Notes under the pieces: model-generated
Seen by the model: only the letters and a program-made list of their open reading frames with translations
Told to the model about the DNA's origin: nothing
Database searches by the model: none
In this document: piece by piece, positions 12,303-23,600 of the stretch
How the letters are laid out: each line of letters begins with the position of its first letter
Position numbering within the stretch: the stretch's first letter is position 1
Translations under genes and position numbers: made by a program
Assembly (NCBI GenBank): GCA_022497155.1
Contig: MU385728.1
Coordinates: 434,001 to 498,000, forward strand
Reading direction: 5' to 3'
Length of the DNA: 64,000 nt
Origin: Whalleya microplaca
Taxonomy: Eukaryota; Ascomycota; Sordariomycetes; Xylariales; Xylariaceae

Positions 12303-12893
12303 ATTGGCGGCGGCTACGATATGATATGATATGATATATGATCTATTTTCTGCATTTTAGGCGCGCGACTTGTTGATCCTTTTTAAGATAGACCAAGATA
12401 CCAAACCATGTATTTGAAGATTTATGAGATATGTAAAACCGCGGGAGGACCCGAAGGTTATTTGTTTGTTTAGCTATGGCATTCGTTTGCGGGTATTTGA
12501 TGGCATTTGCACCTCTTTCGTTAGCATCCGAATTTACTTTATTTTGTTACCTTTTCGCCTCTTAGTATTATTAGGCAGAATTCGGTAGCCTCGCGACTAC
12601 ACACGTTGGCTTCGGAACCAGCCTTCGCGAGAGATGAGGTCAGGGGTGGGGATTGACCGCCCAGCCTCGGTCTGTCTGTCTTACATGCATCTGATATTTG
12701 CATATACATAGATGTATGCAGGCGTGCGTATATCTGCTTACATGCAAGGCAAGTAATCAATCGAACTCGAGTCGTCACGTACCACCACACACACACACAG
12801 ACAAAAACCAGTTCGGGATATTTCTATCTATCCATCTAGGGTGCCACGTTACCCTGCACCATGTACTCATCCGAGACCCTGTTTGCCCAAGGG

Positions 12894-12922
12894 GTGTGTG
12901 TCTGTGTGTGTGTGTGTGTGCG
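12894..12922. repeat. TG-dinucleotide microsatellite
   Basis: An imperfect GT/TG run is visible directly, interrupted by one C. Confidence 0.9.
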
Positions 12923-13029
12923 TGAGTGATGACGGATACATACCTGGTAGGAGGGACGAGTGGGTGTGCAGTTTTGGTTGTGTGGTAGAACTTGGTAGAG
13001 GATATGTTCCACTGCTTGCTTACACCTCC

Positions 13030-13049
13030 CTGCCTGCCTGCCTGCCTGC
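13030..13049. repeat. CCTG tetranucleotide repeat
   Basis: About five consecutive copies of the TGCC/CCTG unit. Confidence 0.85.
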
Positions 13050-14536
13050 TTACCCCTACACACCCAGTCCATGCGCGTAGCCGTGTTGGTACATGCGTGC
13101 TTATGGTGAGCGCCCGAGACACACGAGGGGCGGCGCGGCTGCAGCCGCGTTGGTGGGCCGCTGGAGTGCCTACTTGCGCGGACGCGGGCGATGGCGTGGT
13201 CGAGGGCGGAGGTCCAGGAAGAGGAGAGAAGTTGACAAGATGGTGGCGGGCAAGTGTGTGTGCGCTTGCGCGCAATGACGATTTATAGCTGTGAGTGAGC
13301 CAGATATCGCGCAAGCCTGTTCTGGCCCTCGCGAGGCTTCAGACAAGCTGTTGGTGAAAAACACCTAAACCAATAAATTGCTCCATACCGAGATAAATCC
13401 AGGAAACCGGAACTTCTTGGCCATGGTGAAACCTGCCTAGGGGGGTATGCAGTTACGTACGATATGCTGTCTCGGCTTGTTGCCGCCGCTGTCGGGAGTG
13501 TGGCGCTTCTTCAGCAAGTCCGTTTTGCTCGAGTACCGCAGCATATTCTGACATTTATTAAGAGTGGCATTTCTGAGATATTTTTCATACAGGGAGGGTT
13601 GTCAGAGCGTTAAAATAAAACATATTAGTCTTGAATGGATTCGCCGTATTATATTATGCCGAGCCGCATCGAGACATAGACAGCGATATATTCACATCGG
13701 TCACGACACCAAATAGTACTCTTGTCTTTTATTTTTGATCCCGTGTATCTTTGCACTTTTCCTGTAGCGGTCTAACCCCATTTCTTGGTCCTCTCGGACG
13801 TTCTACAGCACCCTCTTCTCTGTCTCGGACTTCCAGTGACCGGTTCGTTTGGTCATGGTCGAGTCCACTGCCGAAAACAAGGCCCTCTTAGCATCGGCCA
13901 AATCCTCCTAGGAATTGGCTTCTTTTGCATAGCTAGTGTTCGATGCAGGGATGGATTCGCGTACAGAGATCAAAGTTTAGCAGTAGAGCTGCTAGCGGAC
14001 ACCTTTACTGAAGTAGGTATACATGTGGGATGAGGTCGTAACCTGTGCGCGCCGAACGGCTCTAGTTACTTAGTGTTGGGTATCTCATAGCTCCTCGCAA
14101 TGCATCCAGAGTATGTACATAGAGATTGAGTGACGTCCCATTACCTAGACTATTCTAACCTTGCCATGCGTTTTGCAAGACTGCAAACCTGTGTCAATTA
14201 AAGAACCGATTAAACAATTCGTTTAAAGCCATATTTCTTCATGGGTGTAGTTGCGCTGCAAAATCTCTATGCAGATATTGTTGCCGTTATCTGGCTTTCT
14301 CTTGCTTTTGTCACGCAGAATGCTGGCTCTGTCTCAGTGCGCCAGCCATCCTATGTGTCATGGGAGCACCGACGTAAAACCAACTTTTTGTAGATAGCAG
14401 GTAGACATACGTAGGTAGTTTCTCATCTCTGGGCGTCGGCAAATTCGATATGTTGGTGTTCGGGGTATCTAGGTGGGGCAGGCAGGGTACCCAAGAACTT
14501 AAAGCTAAATTGCATGCAGATTTCCAACACAAGATA

Positions 14537-14635
14537 GGCGAGATGGCCGAGTTGGTTATGGCGTCAGGTTAAGGTCACCTTAGCATCTATATCCTGGTGG
14601 AGCAATCCGCGTGGGTTCGAGTCCCACTCTCGTCA
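14537..14635 (+). tRNA. tRNA-Leu(AAG) with a 17-nt intron
   Basis: A cloverleaf folds by hand. The acceptor stem 14537-14543 pairs with 14628-14634 (one G-U), with discriminator A at 14635. The D arm is GCC...GGC. The anticodon stem TCAGG (14564-14568) pairs with CCTGG (14593-14597), with one G-U at the end. Anticodon AAG is 14571-14573. The long variable arm 14598-14610 has a GGA/TCC stem, as in class II tRNAs. The T arm is GTGGG-TTCGAGT-CCCAC (14611-14627). An intron of about 17 nt (14575-14591) sits one base 3' of the anticodon, the canonical position. The mature length is 82 nt. Boxes A and B are intact and a T6 run follows. Confidence 0.95.
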
Positions 14636-14641
14636 CGTTTA

Positions 14642-14647
14642 TTTTTT
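14642..14647 (+). terminator. RNA polymerase III T-run
   Basis: TTTTTT lies 7 bases after the tRNA 3' end. Confidence 0.8.
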
Positions 14648-15545
14648 GATTATTTTCAACTTCCTAACATTTTGCCTAGCGAGCAGAATTCTCAACTATA
14701 TCAAAAATAATAATTATTGTCGCCGTTGTGGTAGTACTTCATAGCTCTTTTTCTTCTTTCTTTTATATCCCTGAAATTGCTAATATATATGCATCTCTAA
14801 TCATAGACCACAAGCTGGGGATTCATTCGAAGGATTCCGCTTCATCAAAATAACCAAGCTGACGAGAGCGAATGTCCACAATTAACAGATCCACGAGCGA
14901 TGTACTGGTGATGCTGTTTTAGGAGGAAGGAGGAATCGAAGGACGCTACATGTATGAAGCCCATTATCGCGGCCTTGGTTAGGCGTCTCTACTACGTTAC
15001 CAAAATCCCAGCAGGATTATAAGTTGCTAGCGCAAGGGTCTAAGGAGAAGGGAGAAACTATGTTCTCGTATTTGCATATAGCCCATCGGGATTGCTTTTA
15101 AAAGAGGTGAGGCATCGTCGAATACCGAGCCATTCAAGATTTAGATACGAGCCATGAATATATCAAGTCAAGTAATTGTGCTGCGGAAACGGTATCGATA
15201 TTCAACAGCTTATAACGAAGAGGGATCGCTAGGCCCCGGCAGGTGAGTCTAGTTGACTGTGTGAATGTTTCGGTCTAGATTAGCAGGCATATGTATGTTA
15301 ACTTCAACTTAATAGCATGATAGTAAACCTTGTCTCTTTCAGCTTCACAACGTTCTGAGATTTTATAGGCTTTCGCGCTTCGGCCTAACCAGTTACGCAA
15401 TATTGTAGGACTGGCCAGCTGGGCCGTCTGTGGTGCGCCACCATCCCCTAACTGGGATGTCTAAATATCAGTCCGAAGCGTGCGCCAAGCTGACTGTGAT
15501 ATTGTCGTGCCAATCCCCTGAGGTATTTGCTCAAGCATCACCGAC
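14648..15545. other. Intergenic, nothing recognised
   Basis: AT-rich sequence without a coding frame or repeat that I can support. Confidence 0.5.
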
Positions 15546-16520
15546 ATGACGCCGTCCTTGTTCAAGTTCCTCTCGCGAGGCCTTGTGCTGTTTTCACTGT
15601 TCTCCGCTAGCCATGTCCTGGCCGCGAAAGATTATCACACCAGTGCTTCCAGCGCCGGCTCGGCCGAATTCATATCCCGCCGTTCCATTATCCGTACGTA
15701 AACTGCCGGAAATATGTTCGGGTTTGACTCAAGGCTTCAATAGCACGGCCGTGTCCATTGGGGGTACTTCAATACATGAGACGTCGCCTATGGTGAGCCT
15801 GCATTACAAGCCGCCAGTGCTTGACTCCCGCAGGACACAGCATGTCGATTCATCTTGGCGCGCCGTGGGAAATCGTTCGCTCTGACAGCGTGACTGCTGG
15901 TAGGCGGCCCGTCGCGTTCTACACCAAGGGCGGTGATGTCGAACCGTAACATGCCATGCTGGCGTTGATACCTGGCTATGACATTGTAATCAGTATATTA
16001 ACCTCCGGACCCGAATCTAGCTCCCAAGGAGTACAAGTGCTAGCTTCCAACATTGTGAAGACACTATCGCCGGCGATAGAGACGGCGGGCAAGGACACCG
16101 CTAGCACTGCGTTCGCAGGTACTTACGTCGACGTCGAGACGAACTCGTATTCAGCCTGGACGACGAGGGGCCGGGAATGCGCATCAACTACTGGATCGTC
16201 CATGGCACCAACGTACCGACGCACTGGCTCAACTACTTATCTGCTATGTCAAGCAGCCTAGGCGATCTGAACGTGTCGGCTCGCCTATACCCGACGGGAC
16301 TACGCGCGGCAGGTCAGACGGCATGGCGGGTGAGCTTAGACCTTGGCTCATCCGAGCAGCTCGCTGCACTGAGATCTCAGCTTTTCTGGCCGCAAGCGAG
16401 CCGTCTTCCTTGGGCATTGATGGATCGCGCCGTATACGAATTCAAAGCTTGGATGAGGTCGTCTTCAATCTGGATGGGAAGACCGATCTCTCAGTTAGTG
16501 TTGAACTACCAGACTTCTGA
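15546..16520 (+). pseudogene. Decayed secreted serine beta-lactamase-like protein (ARB_00930 type)
   Basis: The ATG at 15546 opens a good signal peptide (FKFLSRGLVLFSLFSASHVLA). The matching N-terminal block then continues in another frame (TPVLPAPARP, FNSTAVSIGG, HETSPMVSLHY, near 15640-15850). It jumps abruptly to a C-terminal block beginning near 15855 (APWEIVRSD, FYTKGGDVE). A TAA at 15947-15949 interrupts this block, a frame change follows near 16148 (into SLDDEGPGMRINYW), and a probable one-base loss lies near 16449 (into LDEVVFNLDGKT, ending ELPDF with TGA at 16518-16520). The whole penicillin-binding-like catalytic core, with its SxxK and YxN motifs, is missing, which suggests an internal deletion of roughly 200 residues. 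Family assignment is from memory of fungal ARB_00930-like proteins. No functional enzyme can be made. Confidence 0.8.
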
Positions 16521-17054
16521 ACAATCTTACGGCGGAAACAGTTGAGCGATGTCCCTTAATCGATAAATGAATAAGCTTCTTAAACTTAAACAGTTCTGGC
16601 GCCTCCCGTAGACCATCATTAAAATTCATCTGAGGACTTCGGTCTTGGTACCTTTTCTCAAGATTTTTATCTCTGAATTAGGCTATATAATTGCTGTGAA
16701 CTGCTTCGTTTAGAAGTATGTCAAAACTGTCGCAAATCGATATCTTCTAGTCAACCTGCACATCTACAGTATGGTTCCGTACATGTAATGTGCTTTCCGA
16801 TCTGTGAAGCCAACGAGCACAAAAGGGGTACTGTCATTGTGGCTAGCGTCTCCACATCAATTTAAGGATAGTAAGGGCAGGCGATTGACGCCCTGTACCC
16901 TTGTGTCCTTCTACGCGTTACGACGCGTCTCATCTAGTTACATCGACACAGTGAACTGAAACGAGGTCACATTTGACCTTCGATCAAATCTCAATGTGTT
17001 CAGTATACGTAACATCCACGAAATTCCATCACAAAGGGCTAAATACGCAACAGG
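16521..17054. other. Intergenic before the zinc-ligand/SIM-like gene
   Basis: No gene is supported here. It probably includes the promoter of the downstream gene. Confidence 0.4.
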
Positions 17055-17691
17055 ATGAACAGGCTCATCAATACTTCCGATCGTAATGCGCGAGCAATTT
17101 TGCTTGCATTATGTAATGATCGCACCCAACAAAAGAAGGCTCTGAATTATCTTGACCAACTTGAGAAGAAGGCGGCGCAAGGCAAAGCCGCGTCTCAATC
17201 GAAATCCGCTGGCAATAGCCTCAGGAGAAAAGCAGCATCGGTAATCAAGATATGTGTTCAATGTCAGGAACCCTTCTATGAAGAGGAGAACGGGCCGAAA
17301 GCTTGTAAACACCACAAAGGCAAGTTTCCTCTCCACGAGATTTAACCCCTCTTTCATTCCCCTTAGCCATACTTACAGTTCTGTAGGGGAGTTAAAGGTA
17401 GATCATGAATCATTGACTTGGGATGACTGGGACGAAATTTGCCACGGGACAATAGATTCTGAAAAGAACCGGAGAGAATCCCCAGAAGGTTTCATCTGGA
17501 CCTGCTGCGGTAAGATAGGAACCCATGAAGGTTGTACCCGGGGACCCCATGAGGCCATCAATACAACACGTGGTAGATACCGTGGTCCAGAAGCTGGCAG
17601 AGGCGGCAACGTTATAGATATTTCGTCCGATAGCGATGAAGGGAACTCGGAAGATGAAAATGAAGATGAAGAGGATAAGGATGAGGAATGA
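17055..17691 (+). CDS. Small zinc-ligand-rich protein with SUMO-interaction-like motif
   Basis: Two exons (17055-17319 and 17387-17691) give 189 aa. The intron 17320-17386 uses a GC donor (GCAAGT) and TGTAG acceptor. This splice yields CKHHKGELKVDHE, which aligns with the conserved CxYHPGELEVD block I know from fungal C2H2-like hypothetical proteins. A GT donor two codons later with another acceptor would also keep frame but inserts residues. Order: a basic, Ala/Lys-rich helix at 1-65; then candidate zinc ligands CVQC, CKHH, ICH, TCCG, EGC and GPH at about 70-145, with the WDDWDEICHG and SPEGFIWTCC signatures; then VIDISSDSDE at about 163-172, a SUMO-interaction-type motif; then an acidic tail. 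Function unknown; a nuclear scaffold or ubiquitin/SUMO-linked role is inference. Confidence 0.8.
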
Positions 17692-20178
17692 GGTCTGGGG
17701 ACTCTCAGTCTTAGGCCTCCGAAAGAAAGTTTTTCAATGTAAACCCGAGGGCTTCACTAGCTTTTTCTTCTATAGACACCGAACTACAAGTTAGCAACTT
17801 TAATCGAAATGACGCTTTTACTGATAGAGCCAGCTATACCCGGGTAGCTAGATAAGTTGTTCATCACCATCCCTTTCACCGATGAGAAACCACAACCGAT
17901 ACGGTGTTTATAGAAACAAATCGAATATTAGCGCTGAGCGCCTTACCTATGCTTATCCTATGGTTTTACATATTGAGACTTCTCATCACACATAATGATA
18001 TTAGGAAAGACTTGAAGCTAGCGGCAACTAATTCAACCACTACAACCCAGTCTTTCATTCGTGTAAACTCAGAAGCCAGTGTAAGAACCTGAACTCCAAC
18101 ACGACCAGTCTCTTTGACTTTTCTCATCCCTTCAGTTCAGTTAAATGCAGTCAATATCACTTTGGAATGATTACATTTCACAAAGGCCGAGTTGACGATA
18201 GATACCTCGCCATGATACAAAACTAGATAATTTCGTGGACACCAAACAGCATCTCACTGATAATAAATATTTACGATAGTTTCATGACTTAATTATAGGT
18301 TGTGGCTCCATCGTTCGACTAATATAAGCTTAAGCTAATCATGTGCTTTGGGCTGTCGATTGCCCTAGACCCTAAAACCTAGACACCCCCTATCTTTGAG
18401 GCATATGTGAGCAATCAATATCAACAATCATTGTATATTCCAAACCACAGTACATCAAGGGAATTGAACAATTGGCCACGATACCCCGGCACGCTCAACC
18501 GATGGTTACGAAACCGTATCGCTCTGTCACACACAAGCTCGACGCTATCACAACGGAGGGTGACGTAATCAACTGGATGGTCGGGCCAAATGGATTTTGC
18601 CTGAACCAAGCGAACTCGAAGCGATCCGCATATATGATAATACAGGTAGAGGTATAGGCGTAATTCCCTCCATAATCGACCGTCTCCTACATGAGTGCGG
18701 TCTGGTTTGGCTCCTGCAACCGGTCAATGACCAGAAAGCGCACACTGTCCTGGCAGCATGCTCTCAACAAGCCTATAAGCCAGAAACGACCAAGCATAGC
18801 GAAGCCCTCCGGTTTAGAAAAGACTTCGAATCAAGCACACGACAGGTAGCTCAAGATCGATAATTAAATAGCTTTCAGTCTATCCTCGTGAGCGCCCTGT
18901 TTGACGGTACCAGCTCAGATGGAACTCTCGCTAGTATATGGGAGGAGACAAGTGCAAGTGAGGTGCTGTAGAAAGCACCGGGTCTCCTCACAGCTCAGGT
19001 AACAACGACATTGCACATAACGCAATCTCCTGTGCTAGTCCCAGCTACACGTACGATGGTCTAGCTTTCCAATAACCAGTATTCCGAAAAGTCCGAGCCA
19101 GCGGAGAAGTTTGATCACTGCTACCATCTTCATTCCCTCATTCCTAGGAAAACTGGCTCAACCCCTGATGATCCACCAGCCTACTCAAACGTGTATATTG
19201 ACTTTTGTAAACCTCAGGATGGAGCACATCACTCAGACTGGAGTATTGGCCATTCTGCGCCAATTTTGTAGGGAAGGGAGTGGCCGGCTAGGGTACCGTA
19301 TACGGTCTCTGCGTGATGACGATTGCCAGTGGGTAAGAATGCACTGCTGGGGCTACATGGCGCCGCCAATCTACCTGCTGCTGTACATGATTAGTCGATG
19401 TGAGATATTATTAAATGGGACATCTTGGTTCGATGGGGAAGGAAAGGGGTCATTGTTACAACAATTGTAAAGCAAAAGTATACGGAAGACATATTGAAAC
19501 CGCAATATCATTCATAGTATTGTTAGAGTATACTTTGATAGTTGATAGTAAGAGCTCCTACTGTCCCCCCAGCGTGACGATGATGTTTGCTGTATGAATG
19601 TGAAATACCATATAATATGAGTTTCTCGCGAAATTTAAACTTATAACCTCATAGTATGTTGAAGCTTGAGGAGAAGGATATCTGAAAGCTACCATACCTC
19701 TACTATGTATTATTGGAACGTCTAGTAGTGAATTAACTTAACCCATAATTATCTCGCTAGTAAGAGTGCTGTTGTAGTCATTGACCTTTGTATCGCATCA
19801 CAACTTCTGTGCGCACAAGTCAGGAAGTTTCTATACTTTGCTGGTCTCCTCTGTTTGGAGTGTGACCAAAGCAATGTACTTGGTAGTAGATGAAGCCTAC
19901 GTGGAAACCGGAATCTACGACATGCCATTCTTGATTGGCACCCTCCGAGTTTTCTCATTAGTGCCGGTCTGATGGCTGACGACATTTTATCCATCCTGAT
20001 TCACAAAGGCCTTCTTTCAAGCCATGAGAATTCGTGAAGGATAAAATTTTAACACATCTTATAATAAAGGAGAGGCTAACAAAGGAGAAACAATGTTCTT
20101 GTTATCTAAGTTTAGGTCATTGTTTACAAACCCTATCAACATAGGATACTCCCTAGTCTACCTTTCTATTCCTGCTCT
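17692..20178. other. Gene-poor, nothing recognised
   Basis: Short frames only (longest about 119 codons at 19111-19470), none with a domain or convincing composition. Confidence 0.45.
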
Positions 20179-20652
20179 ATGAACAAGTCTTGGACAAATA
20201 CCTGGAGAGTAATCATGACGAACCAAATTGAGAACTGGACTACGGTCACGCGTCCGACTAAGGGGAAGAAAAAGACAACTGAAGACTCGGACTTGAAAAG
20301 AAATGCTGTAGGACTGAAGCAGACACAGGGATCTGGTGTGGTAGAATATATTGATCGCCTTACACCTACGGGCGATGTCATATCTTCCGCAGTGTGGATA
20401 GAACGTGGTTTTGGAGACTTTCGTTATCCCAGAGGTATACTCTGGACTAACGCAGACGAGACACACTATCCTCGTGTACAGTGGAAGGAATCTCATGCCC
20501 ACAGACGAGATCATGCCGTCCAAAAGAAAAGAGCACGTAGGGGAGAAGTTGTTGCCGACAATGACAGTGAGGTCGATGAAGCACCCGAGAAAGATACGAC
20601 TCAAGAGGAGGAGGACCAGGATACCGCGAATATGGACAAGGTCAATGTTTAA
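20179..20652 (+). CDS. Hypothetical 157-aa charged protein (uncertain)
   Basis: An uninterrupted ATG-to-TAA frame of 157 codons in an otherwise gene-poor region. The centre is unremarkable (GVVEYIDRLTPTGDV). It is followed by a basic patch resembling a nuclear localisation signal (KKRARRGE) and a Glu/Asp-rich tail (DSEVDEAPEKD, EEEDQD). The basic-then-acidic layout resembles many small nuclear proteins. I recognise no family. It could be the last exon of a longer or decayed gene, or chance: a few frames of this length are expected by chance in 64 kb. Confidence 0.33.
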   Translation: MNKSWTNTWRVIMTNQIENWTTVTRPTKGKKKTTEDSDLKRNAVGLKQTQGSGVVEYIDRLTPTGDVISSAVWIERGFGDFRYPRGILWTNADETHYPRVQWKESHAHRRDHAVQKKRARRGEVVADNDSEVDEAPEKDTTQEEEDQDTANMDKVNV

Positions 20653-23600
20653 GACCCGTGTCTGATATAGTGGTCCAGATTGTGTTTAGATTCAAAGCTG
20701 TGGAAGAGCTCGATGCTATCAACTTCTAAGTTTCTGTATCTTGAGAACTGGTGTCTGGGACTCCTAACCGCATTCATGAGACCAAGCTTGAGTTAAATCT
20801 TCATGCCACCGATTTTAATAATTGGCCTACTGCCAAAGTATGTAGCTGACGTAGCTGAAAACTCCCAATGAACGTGGTTGTCTCGAGTTTGCCACCTTGT
20901 TGACTCTATTTTAACGATTAAAAACGTGCTTGTCTCAGAAATTCTTTTCCCCTGAAAACCGTGTAAAGCTCCAGAGCCACGTTTTAGTCCGATGTGTGCA
21001 ACAGACTCAAACGGGCATTGCCACGTGCAAAGTTTGTAGTTGAGACGCAGGATTCCGGCTCTACTGTGATTCATGATGATATTTCTCGGAACGTTAGCTG
21101 ATCATCATCTACTTATCTAAATCAGTAACTGTAATAGTCGTGTAGATAATACAAATTGATGAAGTGAAACTTTTAGTTTTGGTATTATATCTTATGTAGC
21201 TAACTATTCTCGTGAAGTTTGAACTATACTATACACCATTGAAGTTCGTGATTCCATATGTCGTCGTCAACATTGGTTGCGACTCTGTTCGGATCCCAAG
21301 TAACCCCCACAGCGGGAGCTGCCTGTTCCCATTACAGGGCAGGCCTGTTCGGGCTACCCTGTGCAGTGCGTGCTCGCTCCCCTGCTTGCAGCACACCATA
21401 ACCCCAAACGTCCAAGCCATCCCTCCCCTGACTGAGCTCTACTGCACAAACAAGGGGGGCAGAGAAGAACTCGAAATGCCCCAACTCCACGGTTCGTCGC
21501 TGTCGCACCCCTGAGATGTGCAGTTGCACAAACCACAATCAAGCGAGCTTATCCCTTGCACCTTACACAAAGATCACCTACATATCATTATCCCGTACGT
21601 TACTACCATAGATGGACATGGGGGGAGTGCATGGGGAAAGGGATATGGATGGGATAGAGACATCTAGGTACCTGCATATATGCATACACATGCTTACAGT
21701 ACTTCATTCACTATTACGCGCTTCCGAGGCTCGGGAGCCCTCCCCTACATTAGACATATAGTGCAGGCTGCAATGGAACGGAATTGGGAAGCACAACGGA
21801 GCGCGCGAGATCGATCTACGCAGGTGAAATTAGCAAGGAGGCAAACATGAGGCACAGGTTGCGGAGAATGGCGTTCGGCACAGTCACGCAGGCGACCCAA
21901 AACAAAAAAGCAAAGAGCAAGAGAAACAGCCACAGTCCTATCTACCGAGCTCGTTACCAAATGCAGGAAAAACTTACGATGTACTATCATGTAAGGCAGT
22001 GGGGTATGCTCCGTCCAAACCTCATTTCACGAATTCTACCGTATAGACATACATGGTAGCCATTATTATTACATATACTATTAAGTCGTATTGAGTAGTC
22101 GTCAGCTCTGCCTAGGAGGAGTCCTGATACCGGTACGAACACGCCCCATTATGTACTAATTACTGCGTACGGGAGATTGACATAGAATCATCAATCTGCA
22201 GGAACCTGACCGGTCCCGACTGCAACCCCCATTTTATCCCAAGCACAGACGTTGTGACTCCCTTGGAAGCTGGGGCGTCGTCATGCTTGCTTGGTGGACG
22301 GTTGGCACCGCGTGGTGGATTTCGACATGGTCCTTACTCCAACCCCCTGGACGCGCAGGGCCCATAGACGCAAGGCGAAGCGAGGGAAGGGTGTCGCGAT
22401 ATCTGCGCGGTGTGGTCGTGCTCGAGGATCACATGGAAGCGCGCGGCACCGTCGATAGAAAGCGGTTCTTGACCGACATGGGAGCAAGGCGCTGTGTGCT
22501 GCTATGTTTCTAGAACAACAACAAGGGCTTATCTATGCAGTACGGCGTATGTTTCTTATAGACGCACTAGCTATCCGAACTCAAGCACCATCACCGCCGT
22601 ACACCCGCAGACTGATAGTCGGTTCGGCGGGTGACGAGGTAACAGCATCGTCTATCAGTTACGTTCGCAAACCGCGCGACATGTGATAACGCGCTCACCG
22701 GAGGTATCCCGAGAGGCAGTGCAAGTATCAGAAAGTACATACATACTAGAATCAGCAGAACTGGTCATCGAAGCGCGCATCGAATGGAACGTAAACGGAA
22801 ACTTGGACTGTCACAAAAAATCGGTACCAGCGGACAGGTGAGGCGTAGGCAGGTAAAGGAAGGGGGTGAAAGAAAGCCCCATATGGTCAGATCTGCAATG
22901 GTCTGGCTCGGTACAATGTAACCGTTGCAATTCGTTTTAGGGATTTTGCTGGGTTGACTCATTTGGGTCACACACCTCGGAGAAGATTTGTCTCCCTTGG
23001 CCTTACTGCAAGGTTCAGGGGCGATCTTCTCCTTTGGAATGAATGGGCTGTCTCCCCGCTGTTCAATTCGGCCAGGGAATCCCGGAGGGTGCATTGGTAA
23101 GATTATGGGAGGGCCTGCAGATACTCCATAATACACCACAGACAAGGGTCAGGACTTTGTGGGATGCGTTAACAGCGGAAAGCCAGGCAAGGAACCGTAG
23201 TCGCTGCTGACGGTACGTACCAACTGTACTGCGAAGTCATGAGCTCCCCCATGTCGGACCAAGATATGATGAACTACGGTGTGATATGAAAGGACTTCTA
23301 AAAATGAATGATCCAGTTCGTCAGACATGCAGTGTTGTGTACGTACGCATAAGAGCTTTACTGTACATAAGCTTGATTTTCCAGAATCATCTTTCATGAC
23401 CAATCAACGTGACCATCGATGGTCCCTACACATTGGATGCGAGTTAATAAGGTTGAGGATACGTTACACAACGATTCACATCATGACGTGCTACATAGAA
23501 ACAGTTGATATATGCATTTTCAGGCGCTTCCGATGACGACAGCAATGAAAGGCCTTGAAAACCATTGTGGTTTCTACATGAATGAGCAATATTGTCGTTG

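Larger units (their letters stand above)
12303..14536. other. Intergenic with simple repeats, no supported gene
   Basis: ATATG repeats at about 12318-12340 probably belong to the upstream 3' UTR. A TG-dinucleotide tract runs 12894-12922, and a CCTG tetranucleotide run lies at 13030-13049. Frames of up to 179 codons across 12775-13314 consist of translated repeats (THTHTH, GRQAGR) and are not genes. Nothing recognisable lies between 13320 and 14536. Confidence 0.6.

Noticed and set aside
12775..13314. 179-codon minus-strand frame and 98-codon plus-strand frame
   Set aside because: They translate microsatellites (TG, CCTG) and have no domain.
22765..23145. 126-codon minus-strand frame with Pro-rich segments
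   Set aside because: No domain, no splice partners and a position in decayed-looking DNA.
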